Source: Cydia pomonella
Lineage: Eukaryota > Arthropoda > Insecta > Lepidoptera > Tortricidae
Direction of reading: 5' to 3'
Assembly (NCBI RefSeq): GCF_033807575.1
Contig: NW_026907801.1
Coordinates: 372,001 to 436,000 of the forward strand
Length of the DNA: 64,000 nt
Made by a program: the position numbers and the translations under genes. Below the pieces are notes generated by a model. It was not told where the DNA came from and did no database searches. It was given only the letters and a program-made list of their open reading frames with translations. The first letter of the stretch is position 1. Every line of letters begins with the position of its first letter. Shown here piece by piece: positions 61,701 through 63,837 of the stretch.

Positions 61701-63837
61701 TAACTTTATTTTTGTATTATTTTCTTTTATAAAAAGCGTTCATAATATCTGAATATAAACACAATTTACCTGTTACGCCCACTTGTAATTTTATTTTCAT
61801 GAATTTTATTGTGTTTCAAACATTCCACTAAAAAGGGGAAATTTTCATTTCCTCTTCTGTTTTATTTTGTGATACTGACTTTGTCAATATTTCTCAATTT
61901 AAAACTCTCACGTGTTGTCTCTCAGTCACTCTTCAATACTAGTGCGACAACGACAGTTGCGTTTGTTCGCTACGGAGGGTAAACTATTGGCATGTTGGCT
62001 ACGCACATAATGCTATGGACGATAGTATACAGAAGCGAGGTTACTTTTAAGAGTTTGCTACATAACATCTTCCGAAACGAATATCCATATATATGAGTAG
62101 TATCCATCGTAGTACAAATGTGTCTAGTATGTTATATTAATATTATGATATTTTTAACCGACTTCAATTTTATAGAAGGAGTAGGTTCTGTATTCGGCTG
62201 TGGCTATTTAAAAATAATCACCGATTACGAAAGGGTTATAATTTTTGTATATTATATATGTAGTTTATTGGGTTTTTTCACTTGCGTGCAATAGTTCCTA
62301 GTTTAATTCTCTTACTTTTGCTACTTGCGCCATTTTATCCCTATGGTTGACTGGTAGAGAATGCCTACAGGCATTAGATTCGCCATTTGTACATTTTTTT
62401 GTATTTTGTGCAAAAAAGTAAATAAGAACAAAATTAATTGAATACAAACCTCTGATAGAATTGCTTCACATTCATACGGCTCACAGAGTATGAGACTCGT
62501 TCTTTCTTCGGAGACGTCCAGAGCTTCTTTCACGAATGTGTAATACTGTAATAGCATATGAGTATAAAGGTAACGCAAGCATGTCAATTACAGCTGCATT
62601 ACTCTTGGGCTGCGGTGGCGTACTTGCCGCCAATGTATAGATCGTGTCACTCACGAGGACACGAGCCTTGACTCATAATATCATGTTATTAAAGATTATA
62701 TTTGACAAATTTGCGCGTCATCGTGGATGACACGAACTATGACTTTTAAAAACATTCCTATCTTCTAATGATTAATTACATTCATTAGGTACCTTTTCTT
62801 TGTTCTCCTTCGTCGTGATGTCTAAATTGATAACTTGGACCGAGTGCGCGCTCAGCAAGCAGAAAAGTTCGTACATATCTTCGGCACTACAACGTTAAAA
62901 ATGTATTTATTTGGACGGAACTTGTTCTTTTGAGTTGTTGCCATGGTTACGTCTTCTAAGTCACTTTGGAAACTTACGTTTATATGTAAAAAGTACATGC
63001 TTAAATTACGTCAAACTTAGCATGAACATTAAGTAACATATATCTACGACTGTTACTATAGTCTGTCAAGCCATTTCCCTCAGTAGAAAATGTTGAAAAT
63101 TTAAACAATGTAGGTGCGAAGGGTTATCGTCCTATAGACATTTAATTTCGCGCCTTCTACTACTGACAAAGTTTTTTGACTGATTATAGTTTTTGTAGCT
63201 AAAAATTATTATTAAAGAAATAGAGCAAACATTAGTTTTGTTTGTAAAAAGATTTATGAATGAATTCATTCATAATAGGTCCATACAATTTAGCATCTCG
63301 ATGTACATATTTACGAGTATCTTATGTAAATCCCTCTAAAGGATGATTCCATCTCGAAGGGTCCGGGTCCAGAACGAGGCGTCTGACACTTCAGTTTTCT
63401 ATAGAAATTACGAGTATCATGTGATCACCATTACCCGTTATAGAAAACGAAATGTTGGAAGTCTGAGGGCCTACCGCGAGCCATGTTCGACGTGTTGCCT
63501 ATCTGTCGCACTTGTAAATTCGTACATAAGTGTAACATGGTTCGCAGTAGACTCTCTGGACCCTGACACACACATCAAGCTAATGAAAAGCTTTCAAAAA
63601 CAAACAAAACTTACGGCAAAATGATCACAACATTCACAACCCAATTATTTACCTTAAATTCGTCGAGTTCCCCCGGACAACGGTCATCGTTTTCGCGGGC
63701 AGACCCTCCGCGATGTCCTTAATGGCCGCCGGGAATTCCCTGGGGAGTCGGTTCATAGTGCCCGACATTATATCTCGTATGTCGAAGAAACAGTGCCCCG
63801 AACAGAAAGTTAGGAAGAAGACGAATGCGCGATTCAT
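20442..63837 (-). CDS. Ir40a: Ionotropic receptor IR40a, 15 coding exons, 705 aa
   Basis: Chemosensory member of the ionotropic glutamate receptor superfamily; in Drosophila IR40a acts with IR25a and IR93a in antennal dry-air (humidity) sensing. Exons were joined by GT-AG signals and phase; the sum is 2118 nt. Layout: signal peptide (about 1-18), divergent amino-terminal domain (19-170), ligand-binding lobe S1 (about 205-343), TM1 (345-367), pore segment (about 375-396), TM2 (about 407-430, followed by SANLTSLLARP, the family SYTANLAAF region), lobe S2 (about 431-600), TM3 (627-650) and a basic tail (651-705). Diagnostic stretches shared with Drosophila IR40a as I recall it: FRIYYNQA, FKGRVFRVPV, ADFFLGDV, FTLADSGAF-like, VLGGRETL and LSEKLYTRYSA. 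Identity was judged from memory, not by search. Introns 4, 7 and 8 are large and full of repeats. Exons 4, 11 and 15 have extra copies (listed separately). Confidence 0.93.
21155..21251 (-). CDS. Ir40a: Ir40a exon 14 (first part of TM3)
   Basis: Acceptor TAATTTTGGTTGTAG, donor GTAACC, phase 0 to 1. Contains LTPVSLSMLRGAFCLLGIGH, matching the LNLRMLQGAFIALGVGS region of fly IR40a. Confidence 0.92.
21600..21650 (+). repeat. (TAATA)n microsatellite
   Basis: Run of about five ATATA/TAATA units (ATTAATATAATATAATATAA). In Ir40a intron 13. Confidence 0.8.
22122..22584 (+). mobile_element. 463-bp GC-rich retroposon with poly(A) and 13-bp target duplication
   Basis: Inserted in Ir40a intron 13. Flanked by perfect GGTTGCGTCGCCA (22109-22121 and 22585-22597) and ending in ten A. 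The body is GC-rich, unlike its surroundings, starts CCCCCCGAGGGTTGCCCACC and contains GTGGCTTGGTCTCCCACGGT. It looks like a short retroposon built from the untranslated region of an R1-like LINE, but the parent is not certain. The long frames in it lack known domains. Confidence 0.75.
22873..23023 (-). CDS. Ir40a: Ir40a exon 13 (end of S2, linker)
   Basis: Acceptor GGTATATTTTCAG, donor GTAATG. C completes GTC (Val), then IMSLFEAGIIAKMTMDEYKN, the conserved FExGI motif before the last membrane segment, and an acidic/serine linker. Ends phase 0. Confidence 0.92.
23995..25203 (-). CDS. Gustatory receptor, intronless, 402 aa, nested in Ir40a intron 12
   Basis: Seven-transmembrane insect chemoreceptor (inverted topology relative to GPCRs, ligand-gated cation channel family). 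Hydrophobic segments at about 60-80, 92-118, 153-175, 183-211, 268-293, 301-327 and 373-398. The C-terminus has the Gr signature: FTVDITLMLKFISVSTTYL then a run of Ile and Gln (TYhhhhhQ). Length 402 aa is normal for the family, and an uninterrupted single exon is typical of one group of moth putative bitter receptors. ATG at 25201-25203, TGA at 23995-23997. It lies wholly between Ir40a exons 12 and 13, on the same strand, so the Ir40a transcript contains it. A mariner-type MITE ends about 240 bp upstream of its start and could carry or displace regulatory sequence. Ligand unknown. Confidence 0.93.
   Translation of the reverse strand: MSTNITVNTKGQINDKRKDNNGIHKVIYSLKPLFIFEHIFGVFRFCIKNNDMIATDWRVKGFGLFLAMISAGTFGSFLLNYTPITEIKTIASLIGILEFSSSILCYILYIAVVIIHLLWRNAENIRIVSNFAEIDSRLNLTLMENFYKTTRRYNYTIIFATLVLNSVYFVLYSLSRNITNYIYFYIVGSIYTLHDVEILFVCVLVHMLKVRLVIINNSLDRLVKENEKKHKAFATTIRQDKMETKLHELSQVYDVIGETSRLINNLYNFQIFMSLISTFINVLLSIWVLLYSFQKEMIIVDLILSIGWSGIKLFYLLVLSLVCDGLLSVRGQTKVLVNELVMDYDLQPNARAQAKAFTQLIEARPLTIHVYDMFTVDITLMLKFISVSTTYLIIIIQITNFV
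25445..26022. mobile_element. Tc1/mariner-type MITE upstream of the Gr
   Basis: Terminal inverted repeat CAGTCGAGTTCACAA at both ends, flanked by TA. About 578 bp. The interior carries a dispersed repeat also found at 14577-15010 and 18470-18900. It ends about 240 bp upstream of the gustatory receptor start. Confidence 0.75.
26646..26790. mobile_element. Foldback MITE, CCTACCGCGAA family
   Basis: GCCTACCGCGAATACCGAAA pairs imperfectly with CGACTTTCGCGGTTTTAGCC. Fragments of the same family at 7364-7490 and 63468-63550. Confidence 0.55.
26935..27031 (-). CDS. Ir40a: Ir40a exon 12 (S2)
   Basis: Acceptor AACTTTGTTCCAG, donor GTAAGT. G from exon 11 plus GC gives Gly, then SHNFHLSEKLYTRYSAIALQ and IGCPYLDTFNH, ending with two bases (GT). 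Near-identical in pattern to the fly FQLSQKLYTRYSAVAVQIGCP region. Confidence 0.94.
27370..27557. mobile_element. Foldback MITE, GGCCAATTCGAAC family
   Basis: GGCTAATTCAAACTTGTACC with TGACATTAAAACGAT pairs with ATCGTTTTGATGTCA and GGTTCACGTTCGAATTGGCC. Same family as 31702-31864. Confidence 0.65.
27587..27715 (-). pseudogene. Decayed duplicate of Ir40a exon 11
   Basis: Shows the acceptor-side AATGGTAC, TATACGGACGG, TTGTACTGGCGCGCC and GACACCGAGCGCTT blocks of exon 11 in order, but with internal deletions (about 26 and 12 nt) and no frame matching the receptor. It lies downstream of exon 11 on the minus strand, separated by the foldback element 27731-27893. Confidence 0.75.
27731..27893. mobile_element. 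Foldback MITE between exon 11 and its decayed copy
   Basis: About 53-bp imperfect arms: CTAGCGTCTCCAGAGCGTC and CTAGTCAGCTCTATGG against CCATAGCGCTGACTAG and AGACGCTAG. Confidence 0.6.
27948..28107 (-). CDS. Ir40a: Ir40a exon 11 (S2)
   Basis: Acceptor CGACTTACCAG, donor GTAACG, phase 0 to 1. Starts NGTGVYGRLARLM and ends VLGGRETLYYDTERF. A second AG ten bases inside (GGTACAG) would break the frame. The exon is very GC- and Arg-rich compared with its neighbours. A decayed copy lies at 27587-27715. Confidence 0.93.
28606..28838 (-). CDS. Ir40a: Ir40a exon 10 (TM2, start of S2)
   Basis: Acceptor AACCTACTTTCAG, donor GTGGGT. Two bases complete TCA (Ser); 77 codons follow. ARLVAVLISLGATYVIGD is TM2, followed by MYSANLTSLLARPAREAP (the glutamate-receptor gate motif) and the S2 start GYELVVERHSSSLAILQ. 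Confidence 0.95.
28996..29262. mobile_element. Foldback MITE in Ir40a intron 9
   Basis: TGGCTCCTCTATACGATGG pairs with CCATCGTGTAGAGGAGCTA, with further pairing inward (GGCCCA/TGGGCC). No gene content. Confidence 0.65.
30529..30682 (-). CDS. Ir40a: Ir40a exon 9 (TM1 and pore)
   Basis: Acceptor AATATGCCCAG, donor GTAAGA, phase 0 to 1. Starts VWPLVCATLLVTGPALW (TM1), then the short pore region ending CCWFTTSLFLRQ. Confidence 0.93.
31190..31480 (+). mobile_element. Lepidopteran retroposon fragment (CACGATGTTTTCCTTCACCG family)
   Basis: Contains CCTCACGATGTTTTCCTTCA and GTTTGAACCCGCGACCTCC. Related inverted copy at 45080-45245. Interrupted by the MITE 31260-31394. Confidence 0.55.
31260..31394. 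mobile_element. mariner-type MITE inside another retroposon
   Basis: 135 bp with 37-bp inverted ends (CAGTCACGTCTGAAAATATC / CGGTCACGTCTGAAAATATT), TA on both sides. It splits an older repeat (31190-31257 and 31397-31480) with CCTCACGATGTTTTCCTTCA and GGTTTGAACCCGCGACC. Confidence 0.75.
31702..31864. mobile_element. Foldback element between 21-bp direct repeats
   Basis: GGCCAATTCGAACGTAGATA with TTTGACATCA pairs with TGATGTCAGTGTAAGTTCGA ATTGGC. Both sides carry TAATTTGGTTTATTCTCGGAA (31681-31701 and 31865-31885). Confidence 0.65.
33985..34110 (-). mobile_element. Non-LTR retrotransposon RT, C-terminal fragment
   Basis: RFKRNFLSRTLRLWNELPIE then VYSRDYKYGILEKN is the FxxRTxRLWNELP end of a LINE reverse transcriptase. 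The strip 33810-33970 next to it belongs to another repeat also at 42160-42305 and 59640-59755. Confidence 0.6.
35395..35553 (-). CDS. Ir40a: Ir40a exon 8 (end of S1)
   Basis: Acceptor CTTTGTTGGCAG, donor GTAAGG; 53 codons, phase 0 at both ends. Starts KADFFLGDVSMTWGG, contains EFSFLTLADSGAF and ends RPFQWE, just before TM1. The most recognisable IR40a segment. Confidence 0.95.
36815..37097. mobile_element. MITE with TTTGAAATAGAGGTGGATT ends, copy 1
   Basis: GAATTTGAAATAGAGGTGGA pairs with TCCACCTCTATTTCAAATG; inner arms AAAACTTTTAGAACGCCATT also pair. About 283 bp. Second copy at 58364-58633. Confidence 0.7.
37533..37774 (+). repeat. Compound GT-rich microsatellite
   Basis: Blocks in order: (GTGC)n, (GTGAGT)n, (GTGTGC)n, (GC)n, (GT)n, about 240 bp, nearly all alternating purine-pyrimidine. 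It sits within a dispersed repeat whose halves flank it (37440-37530 and 37965-38030). Confidence 0.9.
39154..39348. mobile_element. Foldback MITE with long arms
   Basis: About 75-bp arms: CAGTACCCCTATTGTAAATA with CGACAGCGAAACGTGACG against CGTCACGTTTCGCTATCGAC and TTTACACTAGGGGTACAG. Confidence 0.7.
39590..39735 (-). mobile_element. Jockey-type RT fragment
   Basis: KNFGVIHDSKLIFDKHIASI then ISAALKALAFI matches the DLGVxxDSKLxFxxHI stretch downstream of the catalytic site in jockey-like reverse transcriptases. Short and isolated. Confidence 0.6.
40144..40237 (-). CDS. Ir40a: Ir40a exon 7
   Basis: Too short to stand out as an ORF; found by looking for a phase 2 to phase 0 exon between exons 6 and 8. 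Acceptor GACTTGTTTAG, donor GTAAGA. One base completes CGG (Arg); 31 codons follow, starting YEYYDPPDRSQGS and ending LIWKR, matching the RTQGS region of IR40a. Confidence 0.92.
40380..40690 (+). repeat. GGTTCCGTACC dispersed repeat copy, rearranged
   Basis: CCGGAAAAGTGCTAGTCGGA then an unrelated stretch, CGGACGGACGGACGGACAGC and GGGTACGGAACCCTAAAAAT. Lies next to Ir40a exon 7. Confidence 0.65.
42160..42305 (+). repeat. Dispersed repeat (ACCACGTCGGTGGCAAACAA family), copy
   Basis: ACCACGACATTGGAAAACAA, ATACGGTCCGCCTGATGGTA and CGTAGCCTATGGACGCCTGC. Confidence 0.65.
42436..42513. mobile_element. Short mariner-type MITE, 78 bp
   Basis: CAGTCGACGTCAAAGATGTT pairs with the end AACACATCTTTGACGTGAACTG; flanked by TA. 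About 70 bp from Ir40a exon 6. Confidence 0.7.
42582..42688 (-). CDS. Ir40a: Ir40a exon 6 (start of ligand-binding lobe S1)
   Basis: Acceptor CACATTTCCACAG, donor GTAAGT, phase 0 to phase 2. Starts APPWHFVKYNND and contains TGGRDDKLLSLLAKKLNF, the S1 helix region. Confidence 0.93.
43811..43939. mobile_element. Foldback MITE, 129 bp
   Basis: GTGCTCCCATATTGGCTGTT pairs with AACAGCCAATGCGGGAGCAC; arms of roughly 50 bp around a short AT-rich centre. Confidence 0.7.
43979..44365. mobile_element. pogo/Tigger-like MITE
   Basis: 387 bp, ends CAGTGGAATCTCGATA and (reverse) CAGTGGAACCTCAACTTCAA, flanked by TA. Typical pogo-family termini. No transposase frame. Confidence 0.75.
44454..44613 (-). CDS. 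Ir40a: Ir40a exon 5
   Basis: Acceptor GATTTTTTCCACAG, donor GTAAGT. The first base completes GTA (Val) after exon 4; 53 codons follow, starting FRIYYNQATP and ending FKGRVFRVPVLH, phase 0. These two motifs are strong IR40a markers. The preceding intron (44614-60395, about 15.8 kb) contains the BEL/Pao element. Confidence 0.93.
45080..45245 (-). mobile_element. Lepidopteran retroposon fragment, inverted copy
   Basis: GGTTTTCGGTGAAGGAAAAC with ATCGTGAGGTAACC and CCCCAATCCGCATTGGGG, the reverse of the family at 31190-31480. A strip at 44690-44730 (GGTCGCGGGCTCGAATC) may belong to it. Confidence 0.55.
45246..46488. other. Part of Ir40a intron 4, no feature assigned
   Basis: AT-rich sequence. 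An exon-like minus-strand frame at 45852-45973 was tested and rejected because exon 4 joins exon 5 directly in phase. Confidence 0.5.
46489..47834 (+). repeat. GGTTCCGTACC dispersed repeat with internal 285-bp tandem array
   Basis: Starts GCGGCCAAGTGCGAGTCGGA and ends CTACGGAACCCTAAAAAT. Inside, a unit with ACTAGATCTCGTTCAAACCA, a poly-G tract, TGTCTCTCGCGCAAACTATT and CATAGATACCCCACACGTAT repeats nearly four times (period about 283-294). Other family copies: 4848-5140, 40380-40690, 48641-49468 (inverted) and 58839-59096. Confidence 0.85.
47870..48350 (+). mobile_element. LINE 3' end with coding tail and (AAAAT)n tail
   Basis: Coding end RIPRASSRHYRPL to a stop at 48105-48107 resembles LINE reverse transcriptase tails; then about 220 bp AT-rich and a terminal AATAAAATAAAATAAAAT run. 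Confidence 0.5.
48641..49468 (-). repeat. GGTTCCGTACC dispersed repeat copy, inserted in another repeat
   Basis: Reverse orientation: TTAGGGTTCCGTGCCAAAAA to GAACTTGCACTTGACCGG. Its flanks (48405-48630 and 49470-49640) are the two halves of a repeat that is continuous in 14105-14550. Confidence 0.7.
49770..50045. repeat. Dispersed repeat with AAACGTTTTTCCAC block
   Basis: Shares ACGTTTTTCCACTTCTAAAC, ATTCTCCATG, GTTATTGACACAATG, TATTATGCTGAAGC and GAAATGGAATTTCATAGAA with 6050-6310, and inverted with 43520-43735 and 37440-38030. Confidence 0.65.
50870..50961 (-). mobile_element. SINE, 3' part (left of nested insertions)
   Basis: AAGGCTTGTGTTAGGGGTAG and the TA-rich stretch to ACTAGAAAACATTCA match the 3' end of the tRNA-derived lepidopteran SINE whose head lies at 58175-58330. 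The two halves were split by the LINE and then the BEL/Pao insertions. Confidence 0.65.
50962..51388 (+). mobile_element. 5'-truncated RTE-type LINE end, interrupted by the BEL/Pao element
   Basis: Decayed coding end reads AGHVCRML, then WRDDLKS, APERK and GEAFARKAP, the typical carboxyl end of RTE-clade reverse transcriptases, followed by an AT-rich 3' part. Its TTA-rich tail resumes at 58153-58174 on the other side of the BEL/Pao element. The whole LINE is flanked by TACTAGAAAACATTCA (50946-50961 and 58175-58190), its target duplication. Confidence 0.75.
51389..51645 (-). repeat. BEL/Pao 3' LTR
   Basis: 257 bp, same termini as the 5' LTR. The last codons and the stop of the gag-pol frame lie inside it (51597-51645). 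A TATA-like TATTTAAG is present around 51475-51485. Confidence 0.95.
51594..51601 (-). terminator. AATAAA polyadenylation signal overlapping the gag-pol stop
   Basis: On the minus strand the end of the frame reads TAC CAA TAA ACC: the stop TAA forms the centre of the hexamer AATAAA. Both LTRs carry it. Confidence 0.6.
51597..56933 (-). CDS. BEL/Pao gag-pol polyprotein, 1778 aa
   Basis: Retrotransposon polyprotein. In order, with rough positions: coiled-coil-like start and gag domain of the DUF1759 type (FDGSYFKWLEFRDTF, about 140-300); three Cys/His knuckles (CVFCSGEHRIYDC about 366, LCLNCLRKGHTSHRC about 399, CHTCKKRH about 418); aspartic protease (AFLDCGS about 490, with Cys where Ser or Thr is usual); reverse transcriptase (LTGDVAKMYRQ about 830, FLVDDLL about 906); RNase H (HVFCDASS, FYWTDSS, about 1070-1190); zinc-binding and integrase core (CVTC about 1422; Asp about 1457 in GVDFAGPF, Asp about 1524 in FCDNGRNF, Glu about 1573 in GGLWEAG); DUF5641-type C-terminal domain (about 1660-1760). 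First ATG at 56931-56933; a second, in-frame ATG (MATLIPTR) follows eight codons later and may be the real start. No frameshift separates gag from pol. The stop lies in the 3' LTR. Confidence 0.95.
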   Translation of the reverse strand: MKSDLCHKMATLIPTRTSIKGRITKFKNYIADLNAQESIFSKDVDELSLKLDRFRSMFAQFDQIQTQIEIATTSEMQTEIDIREEMENDFISLIATAQKIIDKTAEGSDFASVKSEVQSNRGHDNTCNGLNFRLPVIKIASFDGSYFKWLEFRDTFDSLIHSSDNIKPIHKFHYLNSYLDGEAAQVISNLEVSDSNYAEAWRLLCERYDNKKQLISNHLNSLFNLQAIGRESAKSLRYLVDHVSKNLRALNTLGLPTDKWDTLLIHMVASKLDSNTSLKWEEFKSNSFSNDDLPSLADFNRFLKGRADVLESVQRNKSDMKINITNNNNNKREPIASPHNKREKSSTKCFAVSATPAASASASPPACVFCSGEHRIYDCSSFLSLSIEDRISGASRLRLCLNCLRKGHTSHRCRVAPCHTCKKRHNILLHRETPQVATAPVDAPPPRSEPGLGLSSNMTVSRSNQVLLPTAYIDIYSPATNDYVTARAFLDCGSMTSIVTTDFKQKLQLSPLPSNTNLFGLSDVPISSNPERCFVQIRSKHDKNIKFDISCLALPVINSNLPLRPIDVSNVKWPRNKKLADPHFNQPGPVDILIGADVFWNLVGGEQIDLGHDTLVLRKSKLGWLVVSKYNAYSAFDEKSFNSFLQCNHLYTTSDNNLDDSLTKFWQLEQVPQPSQPFTDLEAECEQHFVTHTYRDDNGRFHVRLPLVTEPDCLGNSYRLAKKRFFALEKRFKRNPDLKAAYEQFINEYAELGHLSVSNSDIPDPSFFVPHHCVQKPSSESTKLRVVFHGSAPTTSGYSINDLQMVGPTIQDSLFNILLRFRTYKYVLTGDVAKMYRQVLVQECDRDLQLILWRSNENEPLKTLKLNTVTYGFSSASFLSTRCLWQLGEECANEKIKTIIQNYFLVDDLLTGSDTEEELCSIKESVERALAAGCFPLRKYRSNLSSILHDSENSENKGRLIISSSSHTLGVDWDSETDIIHFPTQYSAKDGHPTKRSILSDSCKIFDPLGLLCLLTIIPKVLIQKLWIEKIDWDAPVPSYINESWQDFVNGLASLTSIQIPRHVLCDSPTYIEMHVFCDASSVAYAACIYLKSTNEKGVVMVRLLCAKAKVTPVQATTIPRLELCACLLGAQLASAVSKTLRCQIAQKFYWTDSSIVIAWLKTNQSKLKTFVANRVAHILELTDGSEFRHVPTASNPADYPSRGVEARRLPDLQMWWTGPSFLYEPQNNWPQFSSNSEFDLPELKVNVAITKDSQKNDVVDFDRYSKLKTLQRAVAYMLRFVHNCRLSTNKTTGVLQPEELEASFKKLVALSQQASFPLELKLLRDKQSLGPKCPILSLNPFYNEDDKLLRVGGRLSSSFYQFDKHHPMLLHAKHRFTRLLFQQEHIRLLHAPPQLLLAAIRESVWAVSGRTLARTVSQQCVTCRRVAGNTSAPLMGALPSQRVTPDFPFISVGVDFAGPFMITDRHGRGCKITKCYLAIFVCLRYKCLHLEAVSTLSTDSFILSLRRFISRRGRPREIFCDNGRNFVGAAKEISDYLSSNSDTVCNFAANEGIQFKFQPAYAPHFGGLWEAGVKSAKFHLNRILGNGHLTYEELATLFSQVESILNSRPLCPLSSSPNDFQPLTPGHFIIGRALTSLPSPHLSDINPSRLDRFQRLEALRQHFWRRWQMEYVCELQQRTKWRVPGRALQLGDLVLIKEENTPPLHWRLGRISKLFPGADGISRVAEVATVTGTYKRGVKYLCPLLDETHEALKANASKGPQDVAAPTNEGEAGTAYQ
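51646..51660 (-). other. Weak polypurine tract of BEL/Pao element
   Basis: Just before the 3' LTR the element strand reads AAGGGCCCCCAGGA, only partly purine. It is constrained by overlapping the coding frame, so this assignment rests on position. Confidence 0.4.
56934..57880 (-). other. BEL/Pao untranslated leader
   Basis: About 950 bp between primer binding site and gag start. The only frame of note, 57544-57828 (94 codons, minus), has no recognisable domain and is probably chance. Contains GC-rich patches but no clear motif. Confidence 0.6.
57881..57895 (-). other. Primer binding site of BEL/Pao element
   Basis: Directly after the 5' LTR the element strand reads TGGTGACCCATCGAC; TGG pairs with the CCA end of a tRNA. 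TGGTGACCCA resembles an insect tRNA-Arg acceptor end, but the tRNA is not certain. Confidence 0.7.
57896..58152 (-). repeat. BEL/Pao 5' LTR
   Basis: 257 bp, on the minus strand TGTTGCGGCTCC to CTTGAACA. Flanked on its outer side by GCTAT. Differs from the other LTR at three sites only. Confidence 0.95.
58175..58330 (-). mobile_element. tRNA-derived SINE, head (right of nested insertions)
   Basis: On the minus strand: TAGCCTAGTCAGTAGTGACC (A-box-like), then GGGTTCGAAACC (B box), then GGTAAGGGAATTTATTTATC, the usual order in this moth SINE family. Related copies in the window: 5455-5605, 15347-15500 and 19238-19392. Confidence 0.75.
58364..58633. mobile_element. MITE with TTTGAAATAGAGGTGGATT ends, copy 2
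   Basis: Same ends as 36815-37097 and the shared interior block GACGCCATTTGACTTTGATC. Lies right of the BEL/Pao and SINE nest. Confidence 0.7.
58839..59096 (+). repeat. GGTTCCGTACC dispersed repeat copy
   Basis: CCGGCCAAATGCGAGTCGGA, AAGGGTTCCGTACCGTTG and AGGGAACCCTAATAAAAAAC. Confidence 0.75.
59640..59755 (+). repeat. Dispersed repeat (ACCACGTCGGTGGCAAACAA family)
   Basis: ACCACGTCGGTGGCAAACAA, ATACGGCCCGCCTGATGGTA and GTAGCCTATGGATGCCTGCA. Copies at 42160-42305 and 33810-33970. Confidence 0.65.
59806..59982. mobile_element. Foldback element truncating exon 4 copy D
   Basis: GCCCTGATTGAAACTTTGAA with ACGTCAAATATTAGATCTAG pairs with CTAGACCTAATATTTGACGT and TTCGAATCGGGC. Related to 3630-3745, and its ends to 61198-61462. 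Confidence 0.7.
59982..60023 (-). pseudogene. Truncated exon 4 copy (copy D), 5' 42 nt only
   Basis: Fourth unit of the array: acceptor TCGTTGTGTTAG, then 42 nt matching the other copies, broken where the foldback element 59806-59982 begins. No remaining exon sequence was seen beyond the element, so the rest was deleted or has decayed. Confidence 0.75.
60056..60192 (-). CDS. Ir40a: Ir40a alternative exon 4 (copy A), open
   Basis: A second full copy of exon 4, also 137 bp, with acceptor TCATTATGTTAG and the same GTGAGT donor. The frame is open through all 45 codons and in the same phases, so it could replace copy C: LYLFHSSYGPVSERF and MRVGIVANLRPGV. It differs from copy C at many residues, including FYW changed to FHS. 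Since 137 is not a multiple of three, including both copies would shift the frame; they would have to be used one at a time. Either a mutually exclusive exon or an early non-functional duplicate. Confidence 0.6.
60225..60364 (-). pseudogene. Frameshifted exon 4 copy (copy B)
   Basis: Middle unit of the exon 4 array, 140 bp. Relative to copy C it lost one base in the HRTILYLF stretch and gained four near the end, so the length class is restored but the middle is out of frame and hits TGA when read from the acceptor GTTGTGTTAG in phase 0. Acceptor and GTGAGT donor remain intact. Gaps to its neighbours are 31 and 32 nt, shorter than known insect introns. Confidence 0.8.
60396..60532 (-). CDS. 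Ir40a: Ir40a exon 4, canonical copy (copy C)
   Basis: Acceptor TTATATTGTCTAG, donor GTGAGTAC (full consensus). 45 codons plus two bases; phase 2 joins exon 5 as PRPGV-FRIYYNQA. It contains LYLFYWSYGPVSERF and MRVAVITNPRP, matching the FYW and RVVVVT region of Drosophila IR40a. It is the first (5'-most) of a tandem exon array and the copy most like the fly protein. An upstream GTGTGTG donor would break the phase with exon 5, which decides the border. Confidence 0.88.
61198..61462. mobile_element. Foldback MITE, CGGCCCGATTCGAA family
   Basis: Ends CGGCCCGATTCGAAGAATGA and CATTCTTCGAATCGGGCCG are inverted repeats; 265 bp in Ir40a intron 3. Confidence 0.7.
62450..62545 (-). CDS. Ir40a: Ir40a exon 3
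   Basis: Acceptor ATGCTATTACAG, donor GTTTGT; exactly 32 codons, phase 0 at both ends (starts YYTFVKEALDV, includes SLILCEPYEC). The SLILxEP stretch matches the equivalent place in Drosophila IR40a as I recall it. Confidence 0.88.
62793..62886 (-). CDS. Ir40a: Ir40a exon 2
   Basis: Acceptor TTTTTAACGTTGTAG, donor GTACCT. The first base completes the split codon AGT; 31 further codons follow (starts AEDMYELFCLL), ending in phase 0. Part of the divergent amino-terminal domain. Confidence 0.87.
63653..63837 (-). CDS. Ir40a: Ir40a exon 1 (start codon, signal peptide)
   Basis: Starts at ATG 63835-63837, preceded by AAGCGAAA, and opens with a hydrophobic leader MNRAFVFFLTFCSG typical of a secreted or membrane receptor. 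It encodes 61 codons plus two bases (AG) and ends at donor GTAAAT (phase 2). Reading through the donor meets TAA at once. This is the only start compatible with a signal peptide. Confidence 0.85.

Noticed and set aside
63343..63624. Plus-strand frame of 93 codons opposite intron 1 of Ir40a
   Set aside because: Contains a fragment of the CCTACCGCGA repeat family; no domain, no support.
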